From Scatophagus argus (lineage: Eukaryota > Chordata > Actinopteri > Scatophagidae), in NCBI RefSeq assembly GCF_020382885.2, contig NC_058512.1, positions 510,001 to 574,000 of the forward strand: a stretch of 64,000 bases of DNA, read 5' to 3'. Positions 1-9,156 of this stretch are shown piece after piece. The notes beneath the pieces are model-generated. The model had not been told where the DNA came from and made no database searches. It saw only the letters and a program-made list of their open reading frames with translations. Positions within the stretch are counted from its first letter, which is position 1, and each line of letters begins with the position of its first letter. The position numbers and the translations under genes are program-made.

Positions 1-497
1 TCTTCACCTGGAAAATGCACACACACACGCTGACACACACACACTTATGAGTGTGACCAACCCTGTAACCCCCCCGTCCTGCTCTGTCTGGATTAAAACA
101 GGATTTATTTGACATTATTTTAAACTTTGTTCTGTCAGCTTGATGAGTCATGAGTCAAGTCATTAAAACCAGAACCTTGAAATAAGGACTCATGAAACGC
201 TCAGTCGACTGCTAGACTCCTTTAAAACCAGAGAGTCCAGAGACAAACGTGAGAAGCTGTCTGCTGGACGTCTGCGGGAGTCTCAACAGAGACACTTTGT
301 CCTCAGTGGCTGCTGCCAAACTGGACGCATTAAAGGTCACATTTTAACTGCGAGGAGGACAAAGTCGTGACTGAAACTCAAGAGAAGACGAAAACACCAG
401 TCAGCTGACTCGTGGAGAGTCTGAGCGGGTCACCGAGGGCTCGCCTGCTGGGTGAAACCCCGTTAAAGTCATCGGCAGGCTGTCCGTCTGCTCTTAC

Positions 498-1697
498 CTC
501 CGGAGACCTGGGAGGAGACGTGGACGGAGGGGACAGAGATCTCTGCGGGTCACACAAACACAGGTGACACACATTATTTTGTTTACATGTCGTGGAGTGT
601 AAATGGTTCAGCAGACTGTGACAGATGAAACCGCCGGCAGCAGCAGAACCTGCACATGCTCAGTAGCTACACGCAAAACGCAGCGATGGCTGCCATGACC
701 CGCGCGGCGTACCTCTCTGCGTGGCGGGTCGAGCGGCGAGAAGCTGAGGTGTGGCTGGTAGGTCATCAGGTCCGGTCTCTCCACCTGCAGGATGGCTTTG
801 TCTCTGGGCAGGGCTGCCAGGTCTCTGTAGCCCACCACCTGGTCGTCCACTCGCGCCTGAACACACACACACACACAGGCTGATGTTTGTGTGGACGCAC
901 TGATAACGCAGGTGTCTTCGAGCAGGTGGACAAGTGAGTTACCGTGATGCTGGTGGCGGGAGACCCCGGGGTGCTCAGGCCCCTGGAAGAAGGCAGGTTG
1001 ACGGGGGTCACCTGTCCCTCCACCTGTGACAGCAGCAACATTCAGGAGGTGAATTTTACTACAGTTGGGGTCTTCTTTTCAGAGTTTTATCCATCATTTC
1101 CACCAGGACTGAAAATGCATCCAGCAGGGGGACAAACAAAGATTATGTTACTCTTTATTTTATTGTTTTCTGTATGTTTTAAACTGATTGTTTTACATGT
1201 TTGTACTGATGATTCAGCCAGGAGAGTTTCATGTCCAGCCAAGACTTGAACAGAGAGCTGACGTGGGCTCAGACTGCAGGACTTCTGGGTCATGGCAGAC
1301 TACACCTGGGTCCTGACCAACCAGAACGTCCCCCATACGAGTGCTGCCATCTTGTTCTGGTGATGTCATTTGGAGCCAGAGTCTCAGCGACTGACGGACA
1401 TTACTGCTCCTGACAGTCCATCAGATCGGGCTGTGACCGGTCTGAACCGGTCTAAACCAGTCTGAACCCTGAATAAACTGTTGGATCACAAAGCCTTCGT
1501 GTTCCCGGGCCTCAGCGCTCAGACAGGAGTATAATGTTATTATTACTAATAGAAATGATGGACAAAACTCATTTCTGGAGTGTTTAAAATGTGTGCACTT
1601 TTTATTGTCCGGCTGCCACTGGCTGAGTCCTGACAGGATGATTGATTACCTTCTGCATGATTGCAGAGAAGCCTTCTTCCTGTCGGGTTTCAATCAG
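498..1697 (-). CDS. dmtn: Dematin (actin-bundling protein), 5' coding exons; gene runs off the left edge
   Basis: Four minus-strand exons with consensus splice sites: 1650-1697 (5' UTR, ATG at 1658-1656, then Met-Gln-Lys), 943-1023 (27 codons), 713-856 (48 codons) and 498-542 (15 codons). All junctions are phase 0. The peptide has the dematin N-terminal pattern: a Ser/Pro stretch with TPGSPATSIT, then VDDQVVGYRDLAALPRDKAI, ERPDLMTYQPH, and RSLSPPSTSPPRSPE. Dematin is a membrane-skeleton protein that bundles F-actin through a disordered core and a C-terminal villin headpiece; the core and headpiece exons must lie left of position 1. The ABLIM family shares the headpiece, but the very short N-terminus before the Ser/Pro block, with no LIM domains, fits dematin. 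The start exon resembles the tiny first coding exon I recall from the human gene. Exon 2 could also begin at 1011, dropping four residues. Upstream untranslated exons are not identified. Confidence 0.88.
1336..1382 (-). repeat. Copy A of an unnamed dispersed repeat
   Basis: About 46 bp here is, in reverse complement, nearly identical to 49674-49719: both carry CTCTGGCTCCAAATGACATC, then CAAGATGGCAGCACTCGTA. The family name is unknown to me; it may be part of a longer degenerate element. Confidence 0.6.
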
Positions 1698-3065
1698 CTG
1701 CACAGAAACACGGAGAGAGTCAATCAGCAAACGCATTAGCCATCACACAGGCTGCTGTTCTATGAACGAGTGACTCATCTTCAATCTGAGGGAAAAGCAA
1801 ATGCATTAAATATCACACTTTAAAAGATGAGGCTACCCAGCAAACAGTTCGCTAACTTCTTTCAGTGGTGGATTCGCGCCGGTTTTAGTTCAGTTCTACA
1901 AAAATAAAACTGGATGGTGACACAGCTAATGAGCCACAACAGCTCCCTTCATTTTGTCAGTTCAAGGAAGGCTAATGTTAGCATGCTAATATGCTAAACA
2001 AACACCACACCTGCTAAACATCAGCATGCTAGCGCTGTGAGCTCGTTATATCACGTTTCTCCAGAAAGGTAACAGATCGTCTTTCCGGCGTCTGAGCTGC
2101 TCTCAGGACAAATGATCCTGTTTCAGACCTTCCAGACGCGTCACGTCCCTGGTGAGGCTGGACTGATGGGGACAAGGAGACTGTGCGTAAAACAAGCCTG
2201 TGAATCAGATTTAGGCATGGCTGTTATCAGAGCCTCCTCGGGGGCCGAGGGGGGGATGGGGGACCAGCTGTAGGAAGGACACCTTGTCCCCAAACAACAT
2301 AAGAGTCTCTCTGCCGGCGGAGGATATCCTCCCCTAAAGATCCCCACTTCCTGTGAACCCCCTCCTCGTTTTGTGTCGCTTTCATCTGCTTCCCTCTTCT
2401 TCCTCCTCCATCTCCATCCCGCCCTTCGCCTTCCTCTTCCTCCCTCCCCTCCCCTCCCCTCCCCTCCCTGGCTGTTTATCAGCTCGCCCAGCGAGGCCAA
2501 CGCCCAGCCGGTCCTGAGCAGTTACTGCTGTGGTTACCCTCCTCCCTCCAGAGAATCAGCAGAGCGCAGCCGGGGACCTTCACCTTCCCTCCCTCTTCCA
2601 TTTAGTTCTCACAATCATATGTCGTCAGCTCGACCCCAAAAACTGACACCAGATCAGTTTCTGCTGCCTGTCCTCATCTGAACTCAATCTGCACGGGGGG
2701 AAACAAATGGGTTTCATCAGTGTAACCTGGACTGTTGATGTAGTGCAGACAGATGTTGTCCTCTGGATAGAGACACCTAAAACACGTTCCCGTCCTGTTG
2801 CTGTTGTACCACGTAATGTCTACAGAGTAACGACTCCATCAGTGTTTAGACTGGGTGCTTCTGTCCGCTTCAGGGCACAAAATCTACAGGAAGAAGAAGG
2901 CTGATTGTGTCAGGGGTGGTCTGGTACCGTTTCTGTCTGCTTTCATCACTCCATTATAGAATAAATTAATGAATAAACTCACTTCCTGTGCTGTTGGTTG
3001 GGAAACAGAAAGTGGTCCAGTTGCCATTTGTACCACACTGTGACGAAATTCAAAGATTTGACCTA
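1698..3065. other. Upstream/intronic dmtn region, no coding feature seen
   Basis: This stretch probably lies in the 5' intron of dmtn, since the start-codon exon has a splice acceptor on its right side. It holds a GCTAGCATGCTAA-rich fish repeat near 1970-2040 and a pyrimidine-rich CCCCT tract at 2390-2470. The open frames there are low-complexity and not convincing as protein. Confidence 0.5.
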
Positions 3066-3358
3066 GCAGTAGTTCAGCAGTTGGGAAATCTTGTCCTTCT
3101 TGTTGGTTGATGGGATTCACTCCTCTCTCATGTCTGTAGAGTAAATATGAAGCTACAGCCAGCAGCTCATTGGCTTAGCTTAGCATAAAGTCTCCTGTGT
3201 GTCTGTGGTGGAGCAGGAGCTTCAGGAAAACGTAAGCTAACAGGCTACGTTAACTTCCTTCATTTTGGACTCTCTGTTCACTCAAAGATCAGCCAACGGC
3301 AGGAAGGCAAATGTTAGCACGCTAGCATACTAAACTAAGATGGTAAAAACATGCTAAG
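3066..3358 (-). repeat. Fish interspersed repeat (GCTAAGCTAAGC type) and GCTAGCATGCTAA stretch
   Basis: Positions about 3140-3195 read, in reverse complement, as TTTATGCTAAGCTAAGC followed by GGCTGTAGCTTCATATTTAC. A second copy on the plus strand is at about 55985-56050. I recognise the pattern as a dispersed repeat common in fish, but cannot name its family. Its right part is the target into which the SINE at 3359 inserted. Confidence 0.6.
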
Positions 3359-3722
3359 AGGAGCAGCCGTGGCCCAGAGGTTGGAGAAGCGGCTTGTGAT
3401 CGGAGGGTCATCGGTTTGATTCCCCCACCTGATGGGCAGGAAAAATGTGGGTGTGGTGGAGTGATTAATGTGAAAAATGCCCCCCCCCCTCCATTAGCCG
3501 GCTGATGTGCCCTTGAGCAAGGCACTTCACCCCCCAATATGCTCCCCGGGCGCTTGATGCTGCCCACTGCTGCTGTGTGTGTTTCACTGCATGTAATTTG
3601 CCGGGTGTTGCATGTGTGTGTTCAGCTAAGGATGGGTCAAATGCAGAAGACCAATTCAGTGTGTGTGTGTATAAATATAATATAAATATATATACTGTCA
3701 ATAAAGTGATTCTTCTTCTTCG
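3359..3722 (+). mobile_element. tRNA-derived SINE with intact 14-bp target-site duplication
   Basis: The head carries RNA polymerase III promoter boxes: an A box near TGGCCCAGAGG and a B box near GGTTTGATTCC. The body includes the CCATTAGCCGGCTGATGTGC and CCTTGAGCAAGGCACTTCA blocks seen in many fish SINEs, and the element ends in AATAAAGTGATTCTTCTTCTT-like sequence. It is flanked by identical AAAAACATGCTAAG copies at 3345-3358 and 3723-3736. A related copy lies at 62690-62925 and fragments lie near 30655 and 49370. The tRNA head is not a functional tRNA gene. Confidence 0.88.
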
Positions 3723-4070
3723 AAAAACATGCTAAGTATCAGCATGTTAGCATGATGATGTTAGCATGTAGCTCAAAGTGCAGCCTCGCGGAGCCGCTAA
3801 CATGGATGACTTTGGTTCAGACTTTGGTTAAATATCCAATTTAACTTGACTCAGCATGTAAAAGCTTCAGTGAGATGAATGTAGTGAACGACTGCGACGT
3901 TTCCTCCTCAAATGTAGAGGAGTGCGAGAACAAAATGGACGCAGAAAACTAAGTGTTTTGTGCTCAGTGTGTGTGAGAGCCTCAGAGGACTGACTGACGG
4001 CGTCCGATAGTCTTATCACTAAGAGCTTTTAACTGCCAGAGAGTCATCAGTGGAGCCCATTAGTCCAACC

Positions 4071-4099
4071 ACACACACACACACACACACACACACGCG

Positions 4100-4141
<42 letters not shown>

Positions 4142-4161
4142 CACGCACACACACACACACG

Positions 4162-4193
<32 letters not shown>

Positions 4194-4196
4194 CAC
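4071..4196. repeat. Compound (CA)n(CG)n microsatellite
   Basis: A run of CA repeats is interrupted by about six CG dinucleotides at roughly 4096-4109 and then by CACG steps. This is alternating purine-pyrimidine DNA over about 125 bp. Confidence 0.95.
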
Positions 4197-5125
4197 AGTT
4201 CAAAGGGAAAATAAGAAAAGCGGAGCTTCTTAACACAGCCTGTCAGCAGGTGTAGGACTATTTGCTTATCAATAAATCAACTTATCATTTTCATGATCAA
4301 CTAATTATAAGAGTGTGAAAAGATCTGTTAATGTCTCTCGAGTCATATTTAAGTATAAAACCCAAAGATATTCATTTTACAATGATGCAAAACAGTTTAA
4401 AAAATATAAAATATTCACATTTCTTGTAGCTGTAAAAGATGTGTTTTGTTTTCAACAATCGGATATGTTTCTAACACATTATTTTTATGATCTTTTTTCC
4501 TTTAGCAGCATCGGCTGCTGGTCTTCCTCCTCCGTCCGGGCAGCAAACTGCAAACCTTTCAGACAAAACGAGACGTTGAAACGCCGATTCTTTAGGGTTG
4601 AGCAGTGAATCAGAACCTGATCCCGAGCTGCAGCTTCAGAAACGCTTCCTGCTCGCACCTTTTGCTTCTGTTTCATTTGGTGAGCCACACAGAAGACACT
4701 GAGGACATCAGTCGGGTGTTCCTCCAGCGTTTTCTCAACCAAGCCAACCCAGACAGCCGCGCAGACCGTCAGCATCCTCATGTGGAGCCTCAGACGCGTT
4801 CGCGGTTATGGATTCAGCTGCGCCTCCTGGGCCTGCAGGGAGACCAGCAGGCCGAGAAAGCAGACGACATCTGGACAATCTGCCGCTTGTCTCTGGCTTT
4901 CGTCGCTCGAACACGGACACCTGGTGTGAAACGGTGAGTCGACGAAGCCGCTGCGCTTCGTGTGGCCTTCAGTGTTTACGGAGGCAGAGGAGACAAGCGC
5001 GTCTGCAGCCACACGATGCAAACACGGCTCGGACCAGGCTCGGACCCGGCTCGGACCCGGCACAAACACGGGCCGTGCCCCTTCACATTCCGAACATTAA
5101 GATGAAGAAAAGAAGCGCTTCTTAC

Positions 5126-5260
5126 CTCCCAACAGCGCAGAATAAAACGCAGCGTGCGGGATGAGATCGGGACGATGGAGGCACTCCGCTGCTGACAGAG
5201 CCGAGGAGGAGGAGGAGGAGGAAGGGTGGAGGAGGAGGAGGAGCGGTGAGATGTGATGTA
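5126..5260 (-). other. Candidate non-coding first exon of dmtn
   Basis: On the minus strand a GC-rich stretch ends in GGGAG followed by the strong donor GTAAGAAG at 5125. It lies upstream of the dmtn start-codon exon on the same strand, which has an acceptor and therefore needs an upstream exon. There is no long open frame. This is inference only; any other upstream exon would serve as well. Confidence 0.25.
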
Positions 5261-5391
5261 GCTGCTGCTACAGCCGGGCACGGGGCTGCTGTGACCCCAG
5301 CAGGAGGAGGAGGAGGAGGAGGAAGGGTGAAGGAGGAGGAGGAGGAGGAGGAGGAGGAGGAAGGGTGAAGGAGGAGGAGGAGGAGGAGGAG
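5206..5391. repeat. (GGA)n purine-rich tract, interrupted
   Basis: Four blocks of GGA/GAG repeats are separated by short AAGGGTG and unique spacers. Poly-Ser and poly-Pro open frames here are products of the repeat, not genes. The strong strand asymmetry (purines on plus) could favour triplex formation. Confidence 0.95.
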
Positions 5392-5487
5392 TTTCCCTGA
5401 TGGAGGAAACAATCAGCGCTGTGTTCTGATTTTACATAATGTTCAGGAGACATGATGAAGCTCCCACAGCAACACACTGAAAGACGT

Positions 5488-5572
5488 TTATTATTATCGT
5501 TATTATTATTATTATTGTTGTTATTGTTGTTGTTGTTGTTGTTGTTGTTGGTGGTGGTGGGGGTGGTGGTGG
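5488..5572. repeat. Trinucleotide tract (TTA)n-(TTG)n-(GTG)n
   Basis: Consecutive blocks of TTA, TTG and GTG triplets shade into each other, as in a microsatellite changing by point mutation and expansion. Confidence 0.95.
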
Positions 5573-5784
5573 TGTGAGATCTGTGGAAAGCAGGGGGCTA
5601 CCAGTGCAGGTTCAGGTTTTACATGAAGCATGTAAACACATGATGCTGACGGTTAAATCCGGGCTTTCTGTCCTCTGGGACCTTCTGTGTCTGTAGGCGA
5701 GGTGTTAGAACCTTTTCACTTTGTCTCATTTAAATCACCGTTTGCAAGGTCAAATTATGCAGAAAGAAAGTACAGTAATTTTCC

Positions 5785-5912
5785 TTAGACTTCACTTCAC
5801 TGATCCCTTCGGCGTGACTCACTCAGGGAAACTGGATTTCAGCAGCTTAAAAAGTAAGGAAGCAGCACACAGGACAGTTTGCAAACAACAACAACAACAA
5901 CAACAACAATCA
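5785..5912 (-). mobile_element. LINE 3' end, strongly 5'-truncated (copy 1)
   Basis: About 105 bp is nearly identical to the left end of 8117-8485. In reverse complement it reads CCTGAGTGAGTCAC, GAAGGGATCAGTGAAGTGAA, the form of a non-LTR retrotransposon tail. Copy 1 ends in an expanded (CAA)8 on the plus strand. The family is probably Rex1/CR1/L2-like, judged from the tail only. Confidence 0.7.
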
Positions 5913-6102
5913 TGCCTAAGTTCCCAAACCCAAATTCCATTCCCAACCCCAAAAAATGACTTTGATTTGAGTATCAGGGCCTTGTTCAAAGACCTCCGGT
6001 TCAGGTGACTCTCCAGAGGGTCCAGACCTTCAGCCTGAGCGGACTGCGGACTGCGGACTGAAGGTCTGAAGGGAAGCGCAGAAGACGAAATGAATCCTTT
6101 TG

Positions 6103-6118
6103 GCCACAAGGTGGCAGA
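6103..6118 (+). promoter_or_regulatory. CTCF-like motif
   Basis: GCCACAAGGTGGCAGA closely matches the vertebrate CTCF core. Motif match only; occupancy is unknown. Confidence 0.4.
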
Positions 6119-6271
6119 GTAAAGCACTGGCTGAACCAAACAGCCATAGATATGAATGAGTAGATACGACACGCCCCTTTGAGCCGCGTGCCGACCGCGA
6201 GGCTAAGCTAGTGGGGGCAAATTGTCAGAGCTTTCAATGGATGTGGACGGAGCGGAAGTCCAAAAACAAGG

Positions 6272-7002
6272 ATGCCCGTTCGTTGTGTTGCTTACGGTTG
6301 CACACAACGAAACTTGGAATAACCTTTCATAGGTAAGAATGGTTTTTGGCTCTGTTTGTTCGTTATTTAATCTTGTTGAGAGCTTCCAGTCTGAGAGCTT
6401 CAGTAGCTACTTGGCTACGAGCAAAACACTAACTTAAGCTAGCAGCTTGACAGCCAAATACCAGATGATTAATATTAGCTATTGTACAAGCAATAGTGAA
6501 ATACTAGAAGTGCAAGCAGTAGTAGAAGTATAAATAGCCGTCAGAGTCGTGGAAGTGGTCTTAGCATGTGTATTAGTAGTAGTTTGTGAGCTACCACTAC
6601 TATTGGTGGTAATCGCATTACTATAACTACTACTACTGCTAGTACCAATAGTAGTAAGAAAACCTAATCCACGTAAATCCAGATTACCCTCTACGGTCTG
6701 CCTCCAAGACGATTTTATGGCACATTTCTAATTCAATAATAATGGTTTAATTCAATAATAATAATTGACACACTTCTAATCAGACTAATTTACTTCTCTA
6801 TCTACTATTCTTACTCCATACAGGCTTCCCAGGGACTATGACAAACGCAGAAAGTGGGAAATAGCTCTGAGGAGAGAGGGTTTTGCTGCCAGAGACGAGT
6901 CTGTTGTGCAGTAAACATTTCAAACCAGATGAGTTGGACAGGACTGGACAGATTTGCATGATCAAACCGTCTGTGTTTGACTTCCCGGCTCATCTCGGAA
7001 AA
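6272..7002 (+). pseudogene. THAP-type zinc-finger relic, two exons, frameshifted
   Basis: Exon 1 (6272-6332) starts ATG and encodes MPVRCVAYGC, then loses frame; ITFHR, in another frame, precedes the donor at 6333. Exon 2 (6824-7002) opens after CAG and encodes LPRDYDKRRKWEIALRREGF, then hits a stop unless the frame shifts; the shifted frame gives CSKHFKPDELDRTGQ and PSVFDFPAHLGK before a GTAAGT donor. Together these contain the C2CH pattern, the WEIALRR helix and the terminal F-P-A box of THAP DNA-binding domains. With two frameshifts it is not expected to make an intact domain. It could be a decayed THAP gene copy or the N-terminus of a P-like or Kolobok-like transposase; no transposase body was recognised downstream. 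Confidence 0.75.
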
Positions 7003-8116
7003 GTAAGTGCATCATTTACAAAGATGCAGCAGCTCATTATTTTCATGACAATTTACACTTTTTCTGTTTCTTTAAAGATGACCTACTGCACACTCTTTTC
7101 CACCATACCTGTGTTTGTAGCCCAAAGCCACAGGAAGCCCAGTTTGGCATAGAGAACCAGCAGTCACTCTTGATGGCTTCAGTGTTTTTAAAAATAAGGC
7201 TGCACCACATCGCCAGACTCGCTTCCCCTGATTTACAAGGTGGAAGTACAAGGAAAAGGTCATGCAAAACGCTCCTCTTTCAGGGTTTCCAGCCAGGAGG
7301 TCCAATAAGTCAAAGGTGAAGTGTTTATGGTCTTAAAATTTCAATGTAGTTGTTTGTAACTTGTATAATTGTTAATAAATTCTACTCTGTTTTATCTCCA
7401 CAGAGTGTTTATTTCAATATACATGTTGGGAGGGGGAGGGGGGGCAGAGACACATACATAAATAAATATACATGATGATTTGATTTGATTACCCTTACAA
7501 TTAAATATAAATACATATTTATCTTTCTGTTTTTATACATATAACTATATATCTATGCATATACATGTATACATAAAATGGCTAAATGTAAAATATTCCC
7601 TGGCCTTTGGAACTGAGGGGTACAATAACTGAAAATGAAGGCTGTTTTGATAAAAAGCCTTTTCCGTTTTTTTATATCTTTTAATTTAATTCTGTGAAAA
7701 AAAGCACGCGTTGACGTTGACCAAAAAGTAGCCCACAGGAAAATCAATTGTGAAATGAGCAAGTTATCATTTATTTTCAGTGTACATACATTGCCTTAAT
7801 GGGAACGTGGCTCCCATCAATATGGCCGCCACGTATTCACGTTACTTAGCGGGCTGTTACAGCGCGCTGTCGTATCTGGTCTTCTATATCTGTGCACTTA
7901 CATGAGATAACAAACATGAATATTTTTCCATCCATCTTCACTGGAACACACAGAACAAGTGTTGAATCAGATGTTTTCTTCTTTTATAAAATGAAGGCTG
8001 ATGAAGTTTCACCTTCACTTCATGTCCCTTGTGACTGCTGTACTCTTCTGCATTAAATTCTGTCACTGTACTTGAGTACAGTAATAAATGTACCGACAAC
8101 AGGACACGTTATAGAC
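7003..8116. other. Non-coding stretch after the THAP relic
   Basis: The sequence is AT-rich with a short G-run near 7430-7445. Possible further remnants of the THAP-containing unit lie at 7130-7320, but no domain can be read. Nothing else is supported. Confidence 0.4.
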
Positions 8117-8485
8117 TTAGACTTCACTTCACTGATCCCTTCGGGGTGACTCACTCAGGGAAACTGGATTTCCGGCAGCTTAAAAAGTAAGGAAGCAGCA
8201 CACAGGACAGTTTGCAAACAACAACAACAAACAAACAACAACTATTTGCAAACAGGAGAGATAAGGATAAAATAAAAAATAATACAAATATATCTACTGT
8301 ACATGGCAAAATATAGACAACTTTATATGGCTAGTAAATGATTGTGCAGTGAGTGGCCTCCACTCCTTCCCTTCTCTCCTTTGTACCCGATTGGTAGCCG
8401 ATTTCCTCCTCCCTCCACGTGAGGAGCTGTGAAGCCTGATGGCACGAGGGACAAAGGAGGAATCGGGCTTTCAGGTGAAGGGCTA
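8117..8485 (-). mobile_element. LINE 3' UTR and tail, 5'-truncated (copy 2)
   Basis: In reverse complement this begins CCTCCTTTGTCCCTCGTGCC, ATCAGGCTTCACAGCTCCTC, characteristic of fish Rex1/CR1-like 3' regions, and ends in the same tail as copy 1 at 5785. (CAA)n steps on the plus strand mark the middle. No reverse-transcriptase reading frame remains. Confidence 0.72.
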
Positions 8486-9100
8486 CAACTTAAAAGATTT
8501 GTATTTTTTATGATTAGATGGTAAAAGTTGAAACAAAACGCGTGTTTTATCAGTAATAGTTTAGTATTTTTACAGCCTTTGGATTTATAGAAAAATGGAG
8601 CGAGATGATGTTCAGTTTAACCGTCTTTGTAAACTTCACTAAATCACCTGTAGTGACGTATTTTTGTTGTGTTACCTGTAAATGTGCGTGTGAAATGAAT
8701 TTCAGTCAATGAAATGAACACATTCGTAAGTTGTTTTTAAGTCTGGCCCTTTAAACGTGACGTCACCACAGTGTCAAAGTTGAGCACAGAGAGTTAAAAA
8801 AAGAGGATAGCTCACTCTGTTGCAGGATGTTCTGCCTAAAATGGTTCGTGACAGTAACGAACTACCGGAATAAGCACAGTCCTGACTCGATGTCACTGAA
8901 ATGTTCGTACGGACGCACACCTGAAAAGTTTCGTTAATGAAAAGTCTAAACGGACGCCGCTGGGGGTCGTTTTAAAGAGCTTCGTAATAGTTTAATTCTC
9001 CAGTGATCCGTGATGGCACATATTCAGCACAGCAACAGTTATGCACAGTAAAATAATAAAATAAAATATCACCCGCGTCTTTGGGAGACAAAATGAGAAA

Positions 9101-9112
9101 TGCGCATGCGTG
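9101..9112. promoter_or_regulatory. NRF1-like site in the pbdc1 promoter
   Basis: TGCGCATGCGTG, 45 bp upstream of the pbdc1 start codon, matches the palindromic NRF1 consensus (YGCGCAYGCGCR) at all but the second-last base. Such sites are common in promoters of housekeeping genes. No TATA box is seen. Confidence 0.55.
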
Positions 9113-9156
9113 CATTTACAGCCATCTCAAGCAAAGGCGATCTTTGTTTGAGAGAA

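Noticed and set aside
3359..3430. tRNA gene
   Set aside because: Pol III boxes are present but there is no cloverleaf; it is the head of a SINE (likewise 62690).
5122..5477. Poly-Ser and poly-Pro frames
   Set aside because: Products of the (GGA)n tract.
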